Source of the DNA: Streptomyces kaniharaensis
GTDB lineage: Bacteria; Actinomycetota; Actinomycetes; Streptomycetales; Streptomycetaceae
DNA length: 64,000 nt
Assembly: GCF_009569385.1 (NCBI RefSeq)
Contig: NZ_WBOF01000001.1
Coordinates: forward strand, 4,164,001-4,228,000
Direction: 5' to 3'
The translations under genes and the position numbers were made by a program. The notes beneath the pieces were generated by a model that was not told where the DNA came from, made no database searches, and worked only from the letters and a program-made list of their open reading frames with translations. Each line of letters opens with the position of its first letter. Positions within the stretch are counted from its first letter, which is position 1. This document shows, in pieces, positions 1 through 9,205 of the stretch.

Positions 1-69
1 ATCGTCGCGCGCCGGGCGGCGGGTGGCAGCCCGGTCACCGGTGCGGCGCCGGTTTGCGAGACTGGAGCG

Positions 70-1014
70 GTGAGCAGCTCCCGTACCGTCCAGCCCCGTG
101 TCGTGTCGATCGTCGGGGCGACCGCCGCCGGCAAGTCCGACCTGGCCGTCGCCCTCGCCCGCAGCCTCGGCGGCGAGGTGATCAACACCGACTCGATGCA
201 GCTCTATCGGGGCATGGACATCGGCACCGCCAAGCTCACCCCGGCCGAGCGCGGCGGCATCCCGCACCACCTGCTGGACGTCTGGGACGTCACCGAGGCC
301 GCCAGCGTCGCCGAGTACCAGCGGCTGGCCCGGGCCGAGATGGACCGGCTGCTCGCCGCCGGGCGCACCCCCGTCCTGGTCGGCGGCTCCGGGCTGTACG
401 TCCGGGCGGCGATCGACGAGATGGAGTTCCCCGGCACCGATCCGGCGGTCCGGGCCCGGCTGGAGGAGGAGCTGGCGCAGGCCGGCCCGTACGTGCTGCA
501 CGGGCGACTTGCCGAGCTGGACCCGGCGGCGGCCGAGGCGATCCTGACCAGCAACGGGCGGCGGATCGTCCGGGCGCTGGAGGTCATCGAGATCACCGGG
601 CAGCCGTTCACCGCCAACCTGCCGAGCAACACGGCCGTCTACGACGCGGTGCAGATCGGCGTCGCGGTGCCGCGCCCCGAACTGGACGAGCGGATCACGC
701 TGCGGGTGGACCGGATGTGGGAGGCCGGACTGCTCGACGAGGTGCGGGAGCTGGAGAAGCTCGGGCTGCGCGAGGGGAAGACCGCCTCCCGGGCGCTCGG
801 CTACCAGCAAGTGCTGGACCACTTCGCCGGTGAGTGCACGGAGGACGAGGCGCGGGCCGAGACCGTCCGGGCCACCAAGCGCTTCGCCCGCCGCCAGGAG
901 TCCTGGTTCCGCCGGGACGACCGGATCCACTGGCTCTCCCGGCCGGCCGGCACCGACCCGGTCGAGCTGCTGGAACGTTCCCTCGAACTGATCCGAGGAA
1001 CCGGCCCGAGCTGA
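70..1014 (+). CDS. miaA: tRNA dimethylallyltransferase MiaA
   Basis: Transfers a dimethylallyl group from DMAPP to N6 of adenosine 37 in tRNAs that read codons beginning with U, in the cytoplasm. The 314-residue product has the usual family length. The P-loop GATAAGKSD lies near residues 16-24, followed by the substrate motif NTDSMQLYRGMDIGTAK and the IPHHLLD motif. The start is the GTG at 70; the preceding 69 bases show no clear gene. It is the first of a same-strand set with a small membrane protein, dapF, rshA and hflX. Family assignment is secure. Confidence 0.96.
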   Translation: MSSSRTVQPRVVSIVGATAAGKSDLAVALARSLGGEVINTDSMQLYRGMDIGTAKLTPAERGGIPHHLLDVWDVTEAASVAEYQRLARAEMDRLLAAGRTPVLVGGSGLYVRAAIDEMEFPGTDPAVRARLEEELAQAGPYVLHGRLAELDPAAAEAILTSNGRRIVRALEVIEITGQPFTANLPSNTAVYDAVQIGVAVPRPELDERITLRVDRMWEAGLLDEVRELEKLGLREGKTASRALGYQQVLDHFAGECTEDEARAETVRATKRFARRQESWFRRDDRIHWLSRPAGTDPVELLERSLELIRGTGPS

Positions 1015-1268
1015 TCGACCGTCAGCAGGCCGGGCGCCGTGGGCGGGATCCGGCCAATCCGGCGGTGCACCTGCGCACGCAGGTGGGCGTGCAGGACCAA
1101 CCGGCGGTCACGGCCCGATCACGTGATGGCCACGGATCACCCGACGACGCCGGTCAGGCCCTGAACGCCCCTCTGGACATGCCATCATCGATGTCATGAG
1201 GGTCGACCCGACTGGGCCGACCGTACCGGCCGCGAGTCCGCTCGTGTCGAACTGTCAGGGGAGGCCGC

Positions 1269-1778
1269 GTGTCGACGGGTACCGGCCCCGAGCCCGGCCA
1301 GAGCGGGAGCGTCACCGCACCGGCCGACGAGTTCGACGAGTCCACGCTCGGCGACCTGCCCGTGCTGGCCGGACTGGACGCGCCCACCTCGTACGCGGTC
1401 GCGCTGCCGACCCTGGACACCCGCAGCCCCGCGGGCGCGGTGCACGAGCGGGAGATCCGTCCGCGTCGCCGCCTCCGGTGGTGGCAGACGCTGCCGATCG
1501 CACTGCTGGGCACGCTCGGCTCGCTGATGTTCGCCTTCCCGCTCGCCTTCGGCTCGGCCGGGGCGCGGGCGACCATGGTCGGGATGCTCGGACTGCTGCT
1601 GACCGCCGCCTCCGTCGGCTGGGGCGCGATGGCCGCCCGCCACGCCGGGTACAAGTGGCCGGGCCTGCCGCGCCGGGGCTCCGGACGGCGGGCCGCGTGG
1701 AAGGCGATCGCGGTCTACACCCTGATCGCGCTGGCCGCCTGCGCGCTCGCCGTCTGGCGGGTCGCCCACCTGCGGTAG
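1269..1778 (+). CDS. Small integral membrane protein, function unknown
   Basis: A 169-residue protein I do not recognise by name. An acidic, probably cytoplasmic N-terminus of about 75 residues is followed by a basic stretch (RPRRRLRWW) and then three hydrophobic segments, roughly residues 75-95, 100-120 and 148-165. The GTG start has a good ribosome binding site (GGGGAGG, 1257-1264). It lies 44 bases upstream of dapF on the same strand and may be co-transcribed. Its position between miaA and dapF appears conserved in streptomycetes (from memory), but no function can be assigned from sequence. Confidence 0.8.
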   Translation: MSTGTGPEPGQSGSVTAPADEFDESTLGDLPVLAGLDAPTSYAVALPTLDTRSPAGAVHEREIRPRRRLRWWQTLPIALLGTLGSLMFAFPLAFGSAGARATMVGMLGLLLTAASVGWGAMAARHAGYKWPGLPRRGSGRRAAWKAIAVYTLIALAACALAVWRVAHLR

Positions 1779-1822
1779 GGCCGTCCGGCGGGGAGCCGCA
1801 GCGGCTCAGTACCATCGGGGAT

Positions 1823-2731
1823 GTGAGCGCATCCTCCCCGCAGCCGGCCGGTGTCCGCTTCTCCAAGGGACACGGCACCCAGAACGACTTCGTCATCATC
1901 CCGGACCCGGACGGCCTGCTGGCGATCGGCCCGGAGGCCGTCGCCGCGCTGTGCGACCGCCGGGCCGGCATCGGCGGGGACGGGCTGCTGCGGGTGGTGC
2001 GTTCGGCCAACGACCCGGCGGCCGCGGACCAGGCCGACCGGGCCGAGTGGTTCATGGACTACCGCAACTCCGACGGCAGCATCGCCGAGATGTGCGGCAA
2101 CGGCGTCCGGGTCTTCGCCCGCTACCTGGTCGAGGCCGGCCTCGCCAAGGCCGGCGAGCTGGCCGTCGCCACCCGGGCCGGGGTGCGGACGGTGTGGGTC
2201 GCCGAGGACGCCGAGGACGGTACGCCCGGCGAGGTGACCGTGGACATGGGGCGCGCGCGGCTGCCCGGGCCGGACGGCATCGAGGTCGCGGTCGGCGAGC
2301 GCCGCTGGCCCGCACTGAACGTCAACATGGGCAACCCGCACGCGGTGGCCTTCGTCGAGAGCCTGGACCACGCGGGAGACCTGTTCCGCGCGCCGCTCGT
2401 CGGCCCGGAGGGCGCCTACCCGGAGGGCGTCAACGTCGAGTTCGTGGTGGACCGCGGGCCGCGGCACGTCGCCATGCGGGTGTACGAGCGCGGCTCCGGC
2501 GAGACCCGCTCCTGCGGCACCGGCACCTGTGCCGTCGCGGTGGCCGCCATCCGCAGGGACGGCGCGGACCCGGCGGTCACCGGCGAGGCCGCCACCTACA
2601 CCGTGGACGTGCCGGGCGGGCGACTGGTGATCACCGAACACCCCGACGGCCGGGTGGAGAAGACCGGCCCCGCGGTGATCGTGGCCGCCGGCGAGATCGA
2701 CGCCCGGTGGTGGGCGGAGCTGACCGGTTGA
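1823..2731 (+). CDS. dapF: Diaminopimelate epimerase DapF
   Basis: Converts LL- to meso-diaminopimelate in lysine biosynthesis. In streptomycetes this also matters for the cell wall, which uses LL-diaminopimelate. Both catalytic cysteines are visible: one in EMCGNGVRVFARYL (the base for one face) and one in GSGETRSCGTGTCAVAVAA. The N-terminal KGHGTQNDFV motif and GNPHAV are also present. The frame is open far upstream, but homology begins at VRFSKGHG, so I chose the GTG at 1823, giving 302 residues. The upstream site (CGGGGAT) is weak, so the exact start is less certain than the identity. Confidence 0.94.
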   Translation: MSASSPQPAGVRFSKGHGTQNDFVIIPDPDGLLAIGPEAVAALCDRRAGIGGDGLLRVVRSANDPAAADQADRAEWFMDYRNSDGSIAEMCGNGVRVFARYLVEAGLAKAGELAVATRAGVRTVWVAEDAEDGTPGEVTVDMGRARLPGPDGIEVAVGERRWPALNVNMGNPHAVAFVESLDHAGDLFRAPLVGPEGAYPEGVNVEFVVDRGPRHVAMRVYERGSGETRSCGTGTCAVAVAAIRRDGADPAVTGEAATYTVDVPGGRLVITEHPDGRVEKTGPAVIVAAGEIDARWWAELTG

Positions 2732-2901
2732 CGGCCCGTTTGCCCATTTCGTCCGGCGGTGAATCCCCCCGATCGGGTGATACCGGTCACGGGTGGGAAG
2801 CATCGCGTCGCGGAACGTGCTCTCCTCGGTAGCATGGACCACCGGGCCGATCGCCCCTGGGAGGGGTGGCAACGCATCCGGTGACGCTGCCGGGAGGTGC
2901 G

Positions 2902-5229
2902 ATGACCATCGACGCCGGGCAGCCCCTGACGGGGCAGCCGACGAGCGCACGGCAAGCCGGGGCCCGGCGGCCCCTCGGCGGACTCGGCCGGGCCGCGCTC
3001 GGCCGGGCCGGGCGGGCCGCGTTACTGGCCACCGGCCGGCCGCCCGTGCCGGACGCGCTCGAACCCCTCGTCCGGGTCCACCGCGAGCACCATCCGCAGG
3101 CCGACCTCGGCCTGCTCGCGCGGGCGTACCGGCTCGCCGAGGCCAGCCACCGCGGGCAGAAGCGCAAGAGCGGCGAGCCGTACATCACCCACCCGCTGGC
3201 CGTCACCATGATCCTGGCCCAACTCGGCGCCGGGACGACCACGTTGGTCGCCTCGCTGCTCCACGACACCGTCGAGGACACCGAGTTGACGCTGGATCAG
3301 GTGAGCGCCGGGTTCGGACCCGAAGTCGCCTACCTGGTCGACGGGGTGACGAAACTGGAGAAGGTCGACTTCGGCGCTGCCGCCGAGGCCGAGACCTTCC
3401 GCAAGATGCTGGTCGCCACCGGGGACGACGTCCGCGTCATGGTGATCAAGCTCGCCGACCGGCTGCACAACATGCGCACCATCCGGCACATGAAGCCGGC
3501 CAGTCAGGTGCGGATCGCCAAGGTCACCCAGGACGTGCTGATCCCGCTGGCCGAACGGCTCGGCATCCAGGTGCTCAAGGCGGAGCTGGAGGACATCGTC
3601 TTCGCCACCCTGCACCCCGAGGAGCACGCCCTCACCCGCGCCCTGATGGCCGGTCACGAGGCCGAACCGGACGCCCTGCTGGACCCGTTCGCTCGGCTGC
3701 TGGCCCGCCAGCTGGCCGAGACCGGGGTGGCTGCCGAGGTCACCGTCCGGCCCCGGCACTGCGTCTCGCTGCACCGGGTGCTGGTCAAACGGGCCGCCGC
3801 GCGCGGCCGGGACGGGCGGCCGCAGGGGCCGCAGCCGGCCGACTTCGGGCGCCTGCTGGTGGTCGTCGAGGAGAACGCCGACTGCTACGCCGTCCTCGGC
3901 GAGCTGCACACCTGCTGGACGCCGCTGCCCGGCGAGTTCAAGGACTTCGTCGCCGCCCCCAAGTTCAACCTCTACCAGTCGCTGCACACCGCCGTCGCGC
4001 TGGAGGGCGGCGCGGTCGTCGAGGTGCTGGTGCGCACCCGGCGGATGCACGAGGTGGCCGAGACCGGGGTGGTCGCGCTCGGCGACCCCGAGCCGCCCGG
4101 AGCCGTCCAGGACACCGACGAGCTGGACCGCACCGACCCGGCCCGGCCCGGCTGGCTCAGCCGGCTGCTGGAGTGGCAGCAGGAGACGCCCGACCCGGAC
4201 GCCTTCTGGTCCGCGCTCACCGCCGACCTGGCCGGCGACCGCGAGATCACCGTGGTGACGGAGAGCGGTGAAACACTCCAGCTGCGGGCCGGCGCCACCT
4301 GCGTGGACGCCGCCTACCTGCTGGGCGAGGAGACCGGCCACCGGTGCATCGGCGCCCGCGTCAACGGCCGGCTCACCGCGCTGTCCACCGTCCTCCAGGA
4401 CGGCGACCTGCTGGCCGTGCTCACCGAGACCGTGCCCGCCGGGGCCGGGCCGCGCGCCGCCGAGCCCTCCGGGCCCGCGCCCGAGTGGCTGGCACACGTC
4501 CGCACCCCGGCCGCCCGGCTGGCCATCGAGCGCTGGCTCGCCGACCACCCCGCCCGGCTGCCGGTGGTCCGCACCGGCCCGTCCGCGGGGCAGCCCGCCC
4601 CGCCCGCGCACCGCACCGCCGAGCGCCGGGCCGCCCCCGTCGCGGTGGCCGGGCGGCCCGGGGCGCCGGTCCGGCTGGCCCGCTGCTGCACCCCGGTGCC
4701 CCCGGACGAGGTGGCCGGCTACCCGATCCGCGGCGGCGCCGTCGCCGTGCACCGCACCGGCTGCCCTGCGGGGGAGCGGATGCGGGCCGACGGGCGCGGC
4801 GAGCTGGAGGTGTGCTGGCAGCCGGACGGCACCCCGGCCGACGGCTACCGGGCCACCCTGCGGGCCGAGGCGCTGAACCGGCCCCGGCTGCTCGCCGACC
4901 TCACCGCGGCGATCTCCGCCGCGGGCGTCGGCATCGTCTCGGCCGAGGTCGAGCCGCCGCAGGAGCTGCGCGTCCGGCACACCTACACCGTCGAGCTGCC
5001 CGCCCCGGGCGCCCTGCCCGGGCTGATGCGGGCGATGCTCAAGGTCTCCGGCGTCTACGACGTGAGCCGCCCGCACGCCCCCGAGGGCGGCGACGCCCGG
5101 CAGCACGGGGGAAATGGGGGTGACCGGCCCGCGCCGGGCGTGCGACCATCATGGGGAATGCACGGCCGGTCCGCGGCGTTCACAGGGCACAGGAGCCCTG
5201 GTGGCGTCCGCGGCCCCTCGGAGGAGTAG
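2902..5229 (+). CDS. rshA: RelA/SpoT-family (p)ppGpp hydrolase/synthetase, RshA type
   Basis: Second RelA/SpoT homologue of streptomycetes, acting on the stringent-response alarmone (p)ppGpp. The HD hydrolase domain is intact: HRGQKRKSGEPYITHP near residues 80-97, LLHDTVEDT near 120 and IKLADRLHNMRT near 183. The synthetase domain (about 287-396) keeps GEFKDFVAAPKFNLYQSLHT and EVLVRT, but its start (ADFGRLLVV) and end (GVVALGDPEP instead of the usual GVAAHW) are divergent. A TGS domain (about 450-510) and a C-terminal ACT domain (about 650-720) follow. I chose the ATG at 2902 for its GGGAGGT site at 2892-2898; a GTG at 2866 would add 12 residues. It is not the ribosome-associated RelA, which is encoded elsewhere in streptomycetes. 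Confidence 0.88.
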   Translation: MTIDAGQPLTGQPTSARQAGARRPLGGLGRAALGRAGRAALLATGRPPVPDALEPLVRVHREHHPQADLGLLARAYRLAEASHRGQKRKSGEPYITHPLAVTMILAQLGAGTTTLVASLLHDTVEDTELTLDQVSAGFGPEVAYLVDGVTKLEKVDFGAAAEAETFRKMLVATGDDVRVMVIKLADRLHNMRTIRHMKPASQVRIAKVTQDVLIPLAERLGIQVLKAELEDIVFATLHPEEHALTRALMAGHEAEPDALLDPFARLLARQLAETGVAAEVTVRPRHCVSLHRVLVKRAAARGRDGRPQGPQPADFGRLLVVVEENADCYAVLGELHTCWTPLPGEFKDFVAAPKFNLYQSLHTAVALEGGAVVEVLVRTRRMHEVAETGVVALGDPEPPGAVQDTDELDRTDPARPGWLSRLLEWQQETPDPDAFWSALTADLAGDREITVVTESGETLQLRAGATCVDAAYLLGEETGHRCIGARVNGRLTALSTVLQDGDLLAVLTETVPAGAGPRAAEPSGPAPEWLAHVRTPAARLAIERWLADHPARLPVVRTGPSAGQPAPPAHRTAERRAAPVAVAGRPGAPVRLARCCTPVPPDEVAGYPIRGGAVAVHRTGCPAGERMRADGRGELEVCWQPDGTPADGYRATLRAEALNRPRLLADLTAAISAAGVGIVSAEVEPPQELRVRHTYTVELPAPGALPGLMRAMLKVSGVYDVSRPHAPEGGDARQHGGNGGDRPAPGVRPSWGMHGRSAAFTGHRSPGGVRGPSEE

Positions 5230-5277
5230 CACGAGGGGTAGCTAGCCGGGGTGATCAGCCTTCGACCAAAGGACAGA

Positions 5278-6780
5278 ATGACCTCCACGTTCGACACCCG
5301 CGACCACGCCGACGCCCCGCGCCGCATCGACGGTCTGCGGGCGGGAGCCCTCATGGACGAGGACCTCGCGGCCATCGACGAGGACCTCGGCCACCACTAC
5401 GACGGAGACCAGTACGACCGCAGTGAGCGTGCCGCCCTGCGCCGTGTCGTCGGCCTCTCCACCGAGCTCGAGGACGTCACCGAGGTCGAGTACCGCCAGC
5501 TCCGCCTGGAGCGCGTGGTGCTCGTCGGCGTCTGGACCGACGGCACGCTGGAGGAGGCGGAGAACTCGATGGCCGAGCTCGCCGCGCTCGCCGAGACGGC
5601 CGGCTCCCAGGTCCTGGACGGCGTCATCCAGCGCCGCGACAAGCCCGACGCCGCGACCTACATCGGTTCCGGCAAGGCCCAGGAGCTGCGCGACATCGTC
5701 GCCTCCACCGGCGCCGACACCGTGGTCTGCGACGGTGAGCTCACCCCCGGCCAGCTGATCCACCTCGAGGACGTGGTCAAGGTCAAGGTCGTCGACCGGA
5801 CGGCCCTGATCCTGGACATCTTCGCCCAGCACGCCAAGTCCCGCGAGGGCAAGGCGCAGGTCTCGCTCGCGCAGATGCAGTACATGCTGCCGCGCCTGCG
5901 CGGCTGGGGTCAGTCGCTCTCCCGGCAGATGGGTGGCGGTGGCTCCGGCTCGTCCGGCGGCGGTATGGCCACCCGTGGTCCCGGTGAGACCAAGATCGAG
6001 ACCGACCGGCGCCGGATCCGCGAGAAGATGGCGAAGCTCCGCAGGGAGATCGCCGAGATGAAGAAGGGCCGCGACACCAAGCGCCAGGAGCGCAGGCGCC
6101 ACCAGGTGCCGTCCGTGGCCATCGCCGGGTACACCAACGCCGGCAAGTCCTCCCTGCTCAACCGGCTCACCGGTGCGGGCGTGCTGGTGGAGAACGCGCT
6201 GTTCGCCACCCTGGACCCGACCGTGCGCCGGGCGCAGACGCCGAGCGGGCGGGTCTACACCCTGGCCGACACCGTCGGTTTCGTCCGGCACCTGCCGCAC
6301 CACCTGGTCGAGGCCTTCCGCTCGACCATGGAGGAGGTCGCCGACGCGGACCTGATCCTGCACGTGGTCGACGGCTCGCACCCCGAGCCGGAGACGCAGC
6401 TGGCCGCGGTCCGCGAGGTCATCGTCTCGGTCGACGCGCAGAACGTCCCCGAGATCGTGGTGATCAACAAGGCGGACGCCGCCGACCCGCACGTGCTGCA
6501 GCGCCTGCTGCGCCGCGAGCCGCACGCCATCGTGGTGTCGGCCCGCAGCGGCGCGGGCATCGAGGAGCTGCTGAAGCTCATCGACGACGAACTGCCGCGC
6601 CCGGCCGTCGAGGTGCGGGCCCTGGTGCCCTACACTCAGGGCGGGCTGGTCTCCCGGGTGCACGCGGAGGGCGAGCTGCTCTCCACCGAGCACACCGGCG
6701 AGGGCACGCTGCTGCACGCCAAGGTCCCCGCCGAACTGGCCTCCGAGCTGGAGCGCTACGCGGTGGCGCTGCAGGGCTGA
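5278..6780 (+). CDS. hflX: Ribosome-associated GTPase HflX
   Basis: HflX binds the 50S subunit and splits stalled ribosomes under stress. The product has the HflX N-terminal domain, including TYIGSGKAQELRDIV and the signature ATRGPGETKIETDRRRI after a Gly/Ser-rich loop. The G domain follows with G1 GYTNAGKSSLLN (about residue 284), G3 DTVGF and G4 NKAD. The ATG at 5278 is preceded by AAAGGAC; a GTG nine codons earlier is possible. At 500 residues it is longer than E. coli HflX because of an acidic N-terminal extension seen in actinobacterial members. A strong hairpin 14 bases after the stop ends the transcript. Confidence 0.95.
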   Translation: MTSTFDTRDHADAPRRIDGLRAGALMDEDLAAIDEDLGHHYDGDQYDRSERAALRRVVGLSTELEDVTEVEYRQLRLERVVLVGVWTDGTLEEAENSMAELAALAETAGSQVLDGVIQRRDKPDAATYIGSGKAQELRDIVASTGADTVVCDGELTPGQLIHLEDVVKVKVVDRTALILDIFAQHAKSREGKAQVSLAQMQYMLPRLRGWGQSLSRQMGGGGSGSSGGGMATRGPGETKIETDRRRIREKMAKLRREIAEMKKGRDTKRQERRRHQVPSVAIAGYTNAGKSSLLNRLTGAGVLVENALFATLDPTVRRAQTPSGRVYTLADTVGFVRHLPHHLVEAFRSTMEEVADADLILHVVDGSHPEPETQLAAVREVIVSVDAQNVPEIVVINKADAADPHVLQRLLRREPHAIVVSARSGAGIEELLKLIDDELPRPAVEVRALVPYTQGGLVSRVHAEGELLSTEHTGEGTLLHAKVPAELASELERYAVALQG

Positions 6781-6793
6781 AAGACCTCACGGC

Positions 6794-6831
6794 CGCGGAA
6801 GGGCCCCGGACTCGTCCAGGGTCCTTCCGCG
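6794..6831. terminator. Hairpin terminator between hflX and the convergent peptidase
   Basis: Stem CGCGGAAGGGCCC pairs with GGGTCCTTCCGCG (one G-U pair), followed by GTTTCGC. It starts 14 bases after the hflX stop and ends 10 bases before the stop of the minus-strand peptidase gene, so it can serve both genes. Confidence 0.75.
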
Positions 6832-6840
6832 TTTCGCGGG

Positions 6841-7974
6841 CTACTTCACGTTCTTGCTGAAGTACTCGAAGGCCTGCTTCGCCTGGTCCTGGAGGGAGGG
6901 GCCCGCCAGGTCCTCGGACGGGTTGCGGTTGCCGATCGAGGTGACGCTGATCAGGTTCGGCTTGCCGTCCTTGGTGATGAACCAGCCGCCGCCGCTGGAG
7001 CCGCCGGTCATGGTGCAGCCGATCACGTACATCGGCGGGCGGGTCCGGTCGAAGGAAAGTCTGCTCGGCGGGATCGCCGAGTCGCAGTGGTCCAACTGCA
7101 TGCCGTCGAACGGCCGCTCGGCCGGGTAGCCGTACGAGGACGCCGAACTGATCTGGTCGCGCGGGGCGTTGAACCAGACCGGGACCGAGCCGCCGACCGT
7201 CTCCTCCAGGGACTTGCCGGAGCCGCTCTCGCTGCGCACTCGGACGATCCCGTAGTCGTACTGGTCGTGGGCGCCGCCGCCGCTCTCCTTGACCCAGGTC
7301 GGCGAGACCAGCGCGCGCACCGCCGTCCAACGGCCGTACGGGGAGACCTGCTGCTCGCTGTACGGCTTGCCGCGGACGGCCTGGCCGTCGCGGTTGAAGC
7401 CGGGCACGAACGCGATGTTCTTCAGCCAGCCGCCGCCCTTGCCGTCGTGCAGGCAGTGCGCGGCGGTGTAGACGAGGTTGCTGCGGCCCGGGTTGACCGG
7501 GTCGGAGACCACCGTGCCGGAGCAGGCCGCGTCGCCCTCGGGCGTGGTCATGAAGATCCTGCCGACCACGGCCGTGGCCGGGCTGTACGGGTGCGGCTGC
7601 GGTTCGGCCCGGACGGCGGCCGGGGGAGCGTCCTGCTGGACGCCGCTCTGGGCGGCGGCGTGGGAGTACTCCGGGGTGGGCCGGCCCTTGGCGCCCTCCA
7701 TCCTGGCGATGGACCAGAAGCCCTCCGCCACCTCGTTGCTGAAGGCGTTGTCCGAGACGAACCGGGCCCAGTCCTCCAGCTTCCAGTTCGCCAGGTCGTC
7801 CGGGCCGGTCGGCGGCGCCGGCTTCACGACGGGGGCGGGCGCGCTCGCGGCCTTGCCGCCGCCGGCGTGGCCCGGGCCGCAGGCGGTCGTGGTCAGGGCG
7901 AGTGCGGCGAGCACCGCGGCGCCGGCCACAGCGGCCCGGCGCCGCGGCACGCGCCCGCGGCTGGTGTACGGCAT
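6841..7974 (-). CDS. Secreted trypsin-like serine peptidase (V8/trypsin-like fold)
   Basis: A 377-residue exported peptidase. The N-terminus has a twin-basic region (PRRRAAVAG), a hydrophobic core and TTTAC, so it may be a lipoprotein with Cys 32 or be cleaved by signal peptidase I. The catalytic triad is readable as His in YTAAHC, Asp in YDYGIVRV and Ser in GGSSGGGW. Regions before the protease domain are low-complexity and Pro/Ala-rich. It is a tandem paralogue of the next minus-strand gene, with the same layout and shared motifs (SLEETVG, VPVWF.APRD). The gene gap is only 46 bases, so the two are probably one transcript. Substrate unknown. Confidence 0.88.
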   Translation of the reverse strand: MPYTSRGRVPRRRAAVAGAAVLAALALTTTACGPGHAGGGKAASAPAPVVKPAPPTGPDDLANWKLEDWARFVSDNAFSNEVAEGFWSIARMEGAKGRPTPEYSHAAAQSGVQQDAPPAAVRAEPQPHPYSPATAVVGRIFMTTPEGDAACSGTVVSDPVNPGRSNLVYTAAHCLHDGKGGGWLKNIAFVPGFNRDGQAVRGKPYSEQQVSPYGRWTAVRALVSPTWVKESGGGAHDQYDYGIVRVRSESGSGKSLEETVGGSVPVWFNAPRDQISSASSYGYPAERPFDGMQLDHCDSAIPPSRLSFDRTRPPMYVIGCTMTGGSSGGGWFITKDGKPNLISVTSIGNRNPSEDLAGPSLQDQAKQAFEYFSKNVK

Positions 7975-8020
7975 GCTGCATCGTCCCCCGTCGAATCTCC
8001 CGTCGCGTCGGTGAACGCGG

Positions 8021-9205
8021 TCACTGCTTCCTGGAGATCCAGTCCAGCGCGTTCCTGGCGACCGTCTCCAGGTACGGGCCGCTCAGCGAGGTGTGCTCCT
8101 GGGTGCCGATCGAGGTGTTGCTGACCAGGGCCGTCTTCCCGTCCGGCATGGTGGCGAACCAGCCGCCGCCGCTGGAGCCCTGGGTCATGTTGCAGCCGAT
8201 CGTGAGCATCGACGGCCGCTTCGGGTCGAACGACAGCCGGGTCGGCCTGCCGCCGTCGCACTTGTACAACTCCTGGCCGTCGAACGGCTTGTAGAGCGGG
8301 TAGCCGATCGCCGAGACGGACAGCCTGTCGCGCGGCGCGTCGAACCAGACCGGGACGGCCGAACCGACCGTCTCCTCCAGCGACTTGCCGGTGTCGTTCT
8401 GGTTGTGCACCCGCATGACGGCGAAGTCGTACTGGCTGGCGGCGTCCCCGCTGCCGCCGCCCTCGACCATCCACTGCGGCGAGGTGGTGACGAGGTCGGC
8501 CCACCAGGTGCCGAGCGGGGCCAGCTCGGACAGCGGCGCCTTCTTGCCGCCGCTGGAGGCGCCCGAGTTGTTGTAGGCGGGGACGAACACGAGGTCCTTG
8601 AAGTAGTTGCCGCCCTTGCCCTCGTGCACGCAGTGGCCGGCCGTCCAGACCAGGTTGCTCTTGCCCGGGTGCTGCAGGTCGGTGATCACCGTCGCCGAGC
8701 AGTTGCCCCGGCCGCCCTGGGCGCTGAAGAACACCTTGCCGGAGGGCTGCTTGGTGTAGGGGCGGGACACGGGCGTGGCCTTGACCACCGGCGGCTCGGG
8801 GTCGGTCACGCCGTTGTCGGCGGCCGGCTTGGCGGTGGGCGGGGCAGGATCGGCCGGCTTGGAGTCGCCCATGTTGTCCGGGTTCCAGAAGTCCTTCACG
8901 ACAGGGTTGTTGAAGACGTGCTTGGACGCCCACGTGTCCCAGTCCTCGAACTTCCACTTCTTCAGGTCGTCCCAGGTCTTGGGCAGGCCCTCCAGCAGGC
9001 TGGTCGGGATGCCCGAGGGCAGGGTGATCCCGCCGATCACGCCCCCGCCGCCCGCGCCGGCCGTCGCGCTCGCGGAGGCGGGCGGCGGCGCGGCGGTGCC
9101 GCCCTTGTCGCCGCCCGCCGGGCCGTCCGGGCCGCAGGCGCTCACCGCGAACAGGGCTCCCGCGACGAGGGCGGCGGCCAGGGCGGACCGGTGGATCGAT
9201 GACAT
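8021..9205 (-). CDS. Secreted trypsin-like serine peptidase, tandem paralogue
   Basis: A 394-residue paralogue of the downstream peptidase. The ATG at 9205 is preceded on the minus strand by GGGGGAAG and gives MSSIHRSALAAALVAGALF then VSAC, a good lipobox, so a membrane-anchored lipoprotein is likely. The triad is His in WTAGHC, Asp in QYDFAVMRV and Ser in QGSSGGGW. A Pro/Ala/Gly-rich linker and a region beginning LPKTWDDLKKWKFEDWDTWA precede the protease domain; the paralogue has the related ANWKLEDWARFV. That shared helix may be a propeptide. Tandem duplication is the simplest origin. The frame stays open upstream of 9205 but without coding character. Confidence 0.87.
   Translation of the reverse strand: MSSIHRSALAAALVAGALFAVSACGPDGPAGGDKGGTAAPPPASASATAGAGGGGVIGGITLPSGIPTSLLEGLPKTWDDLKKWKFEDWDTWASKHVFNNPVVKDFWNPDNMGDSKPADPAPPTAKPAADNGVTDPEPPVVKATPVSRPYTKQPSGKVFFSAQGGRGNCSATVITDLQHPGKSNLVWTAGHCVHEGKGGNYFKDLVFVPAYNNSGASSGGKKAPLSELAPLGTWWADLVTTSPQWMVEGGGSGDAASQYDFAVMRVHNQNDTGKSLEETVGSAVPVWFDAPRDRLSVSAIGYPLYKPFDGQELYKCDGGRPTRLSFDPKRPSMLTIGCNMTQGSSGGGWFATMPDGKTALVSNTSIGTQEHTSLSGPYLETVARNALDWISRKQ

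Noticed and set aside
3022..5106. Long minus-strand open frame opposite rshA
   Set aside because: Antisense shadow of a well-conserved gene, with no recognisable motif.
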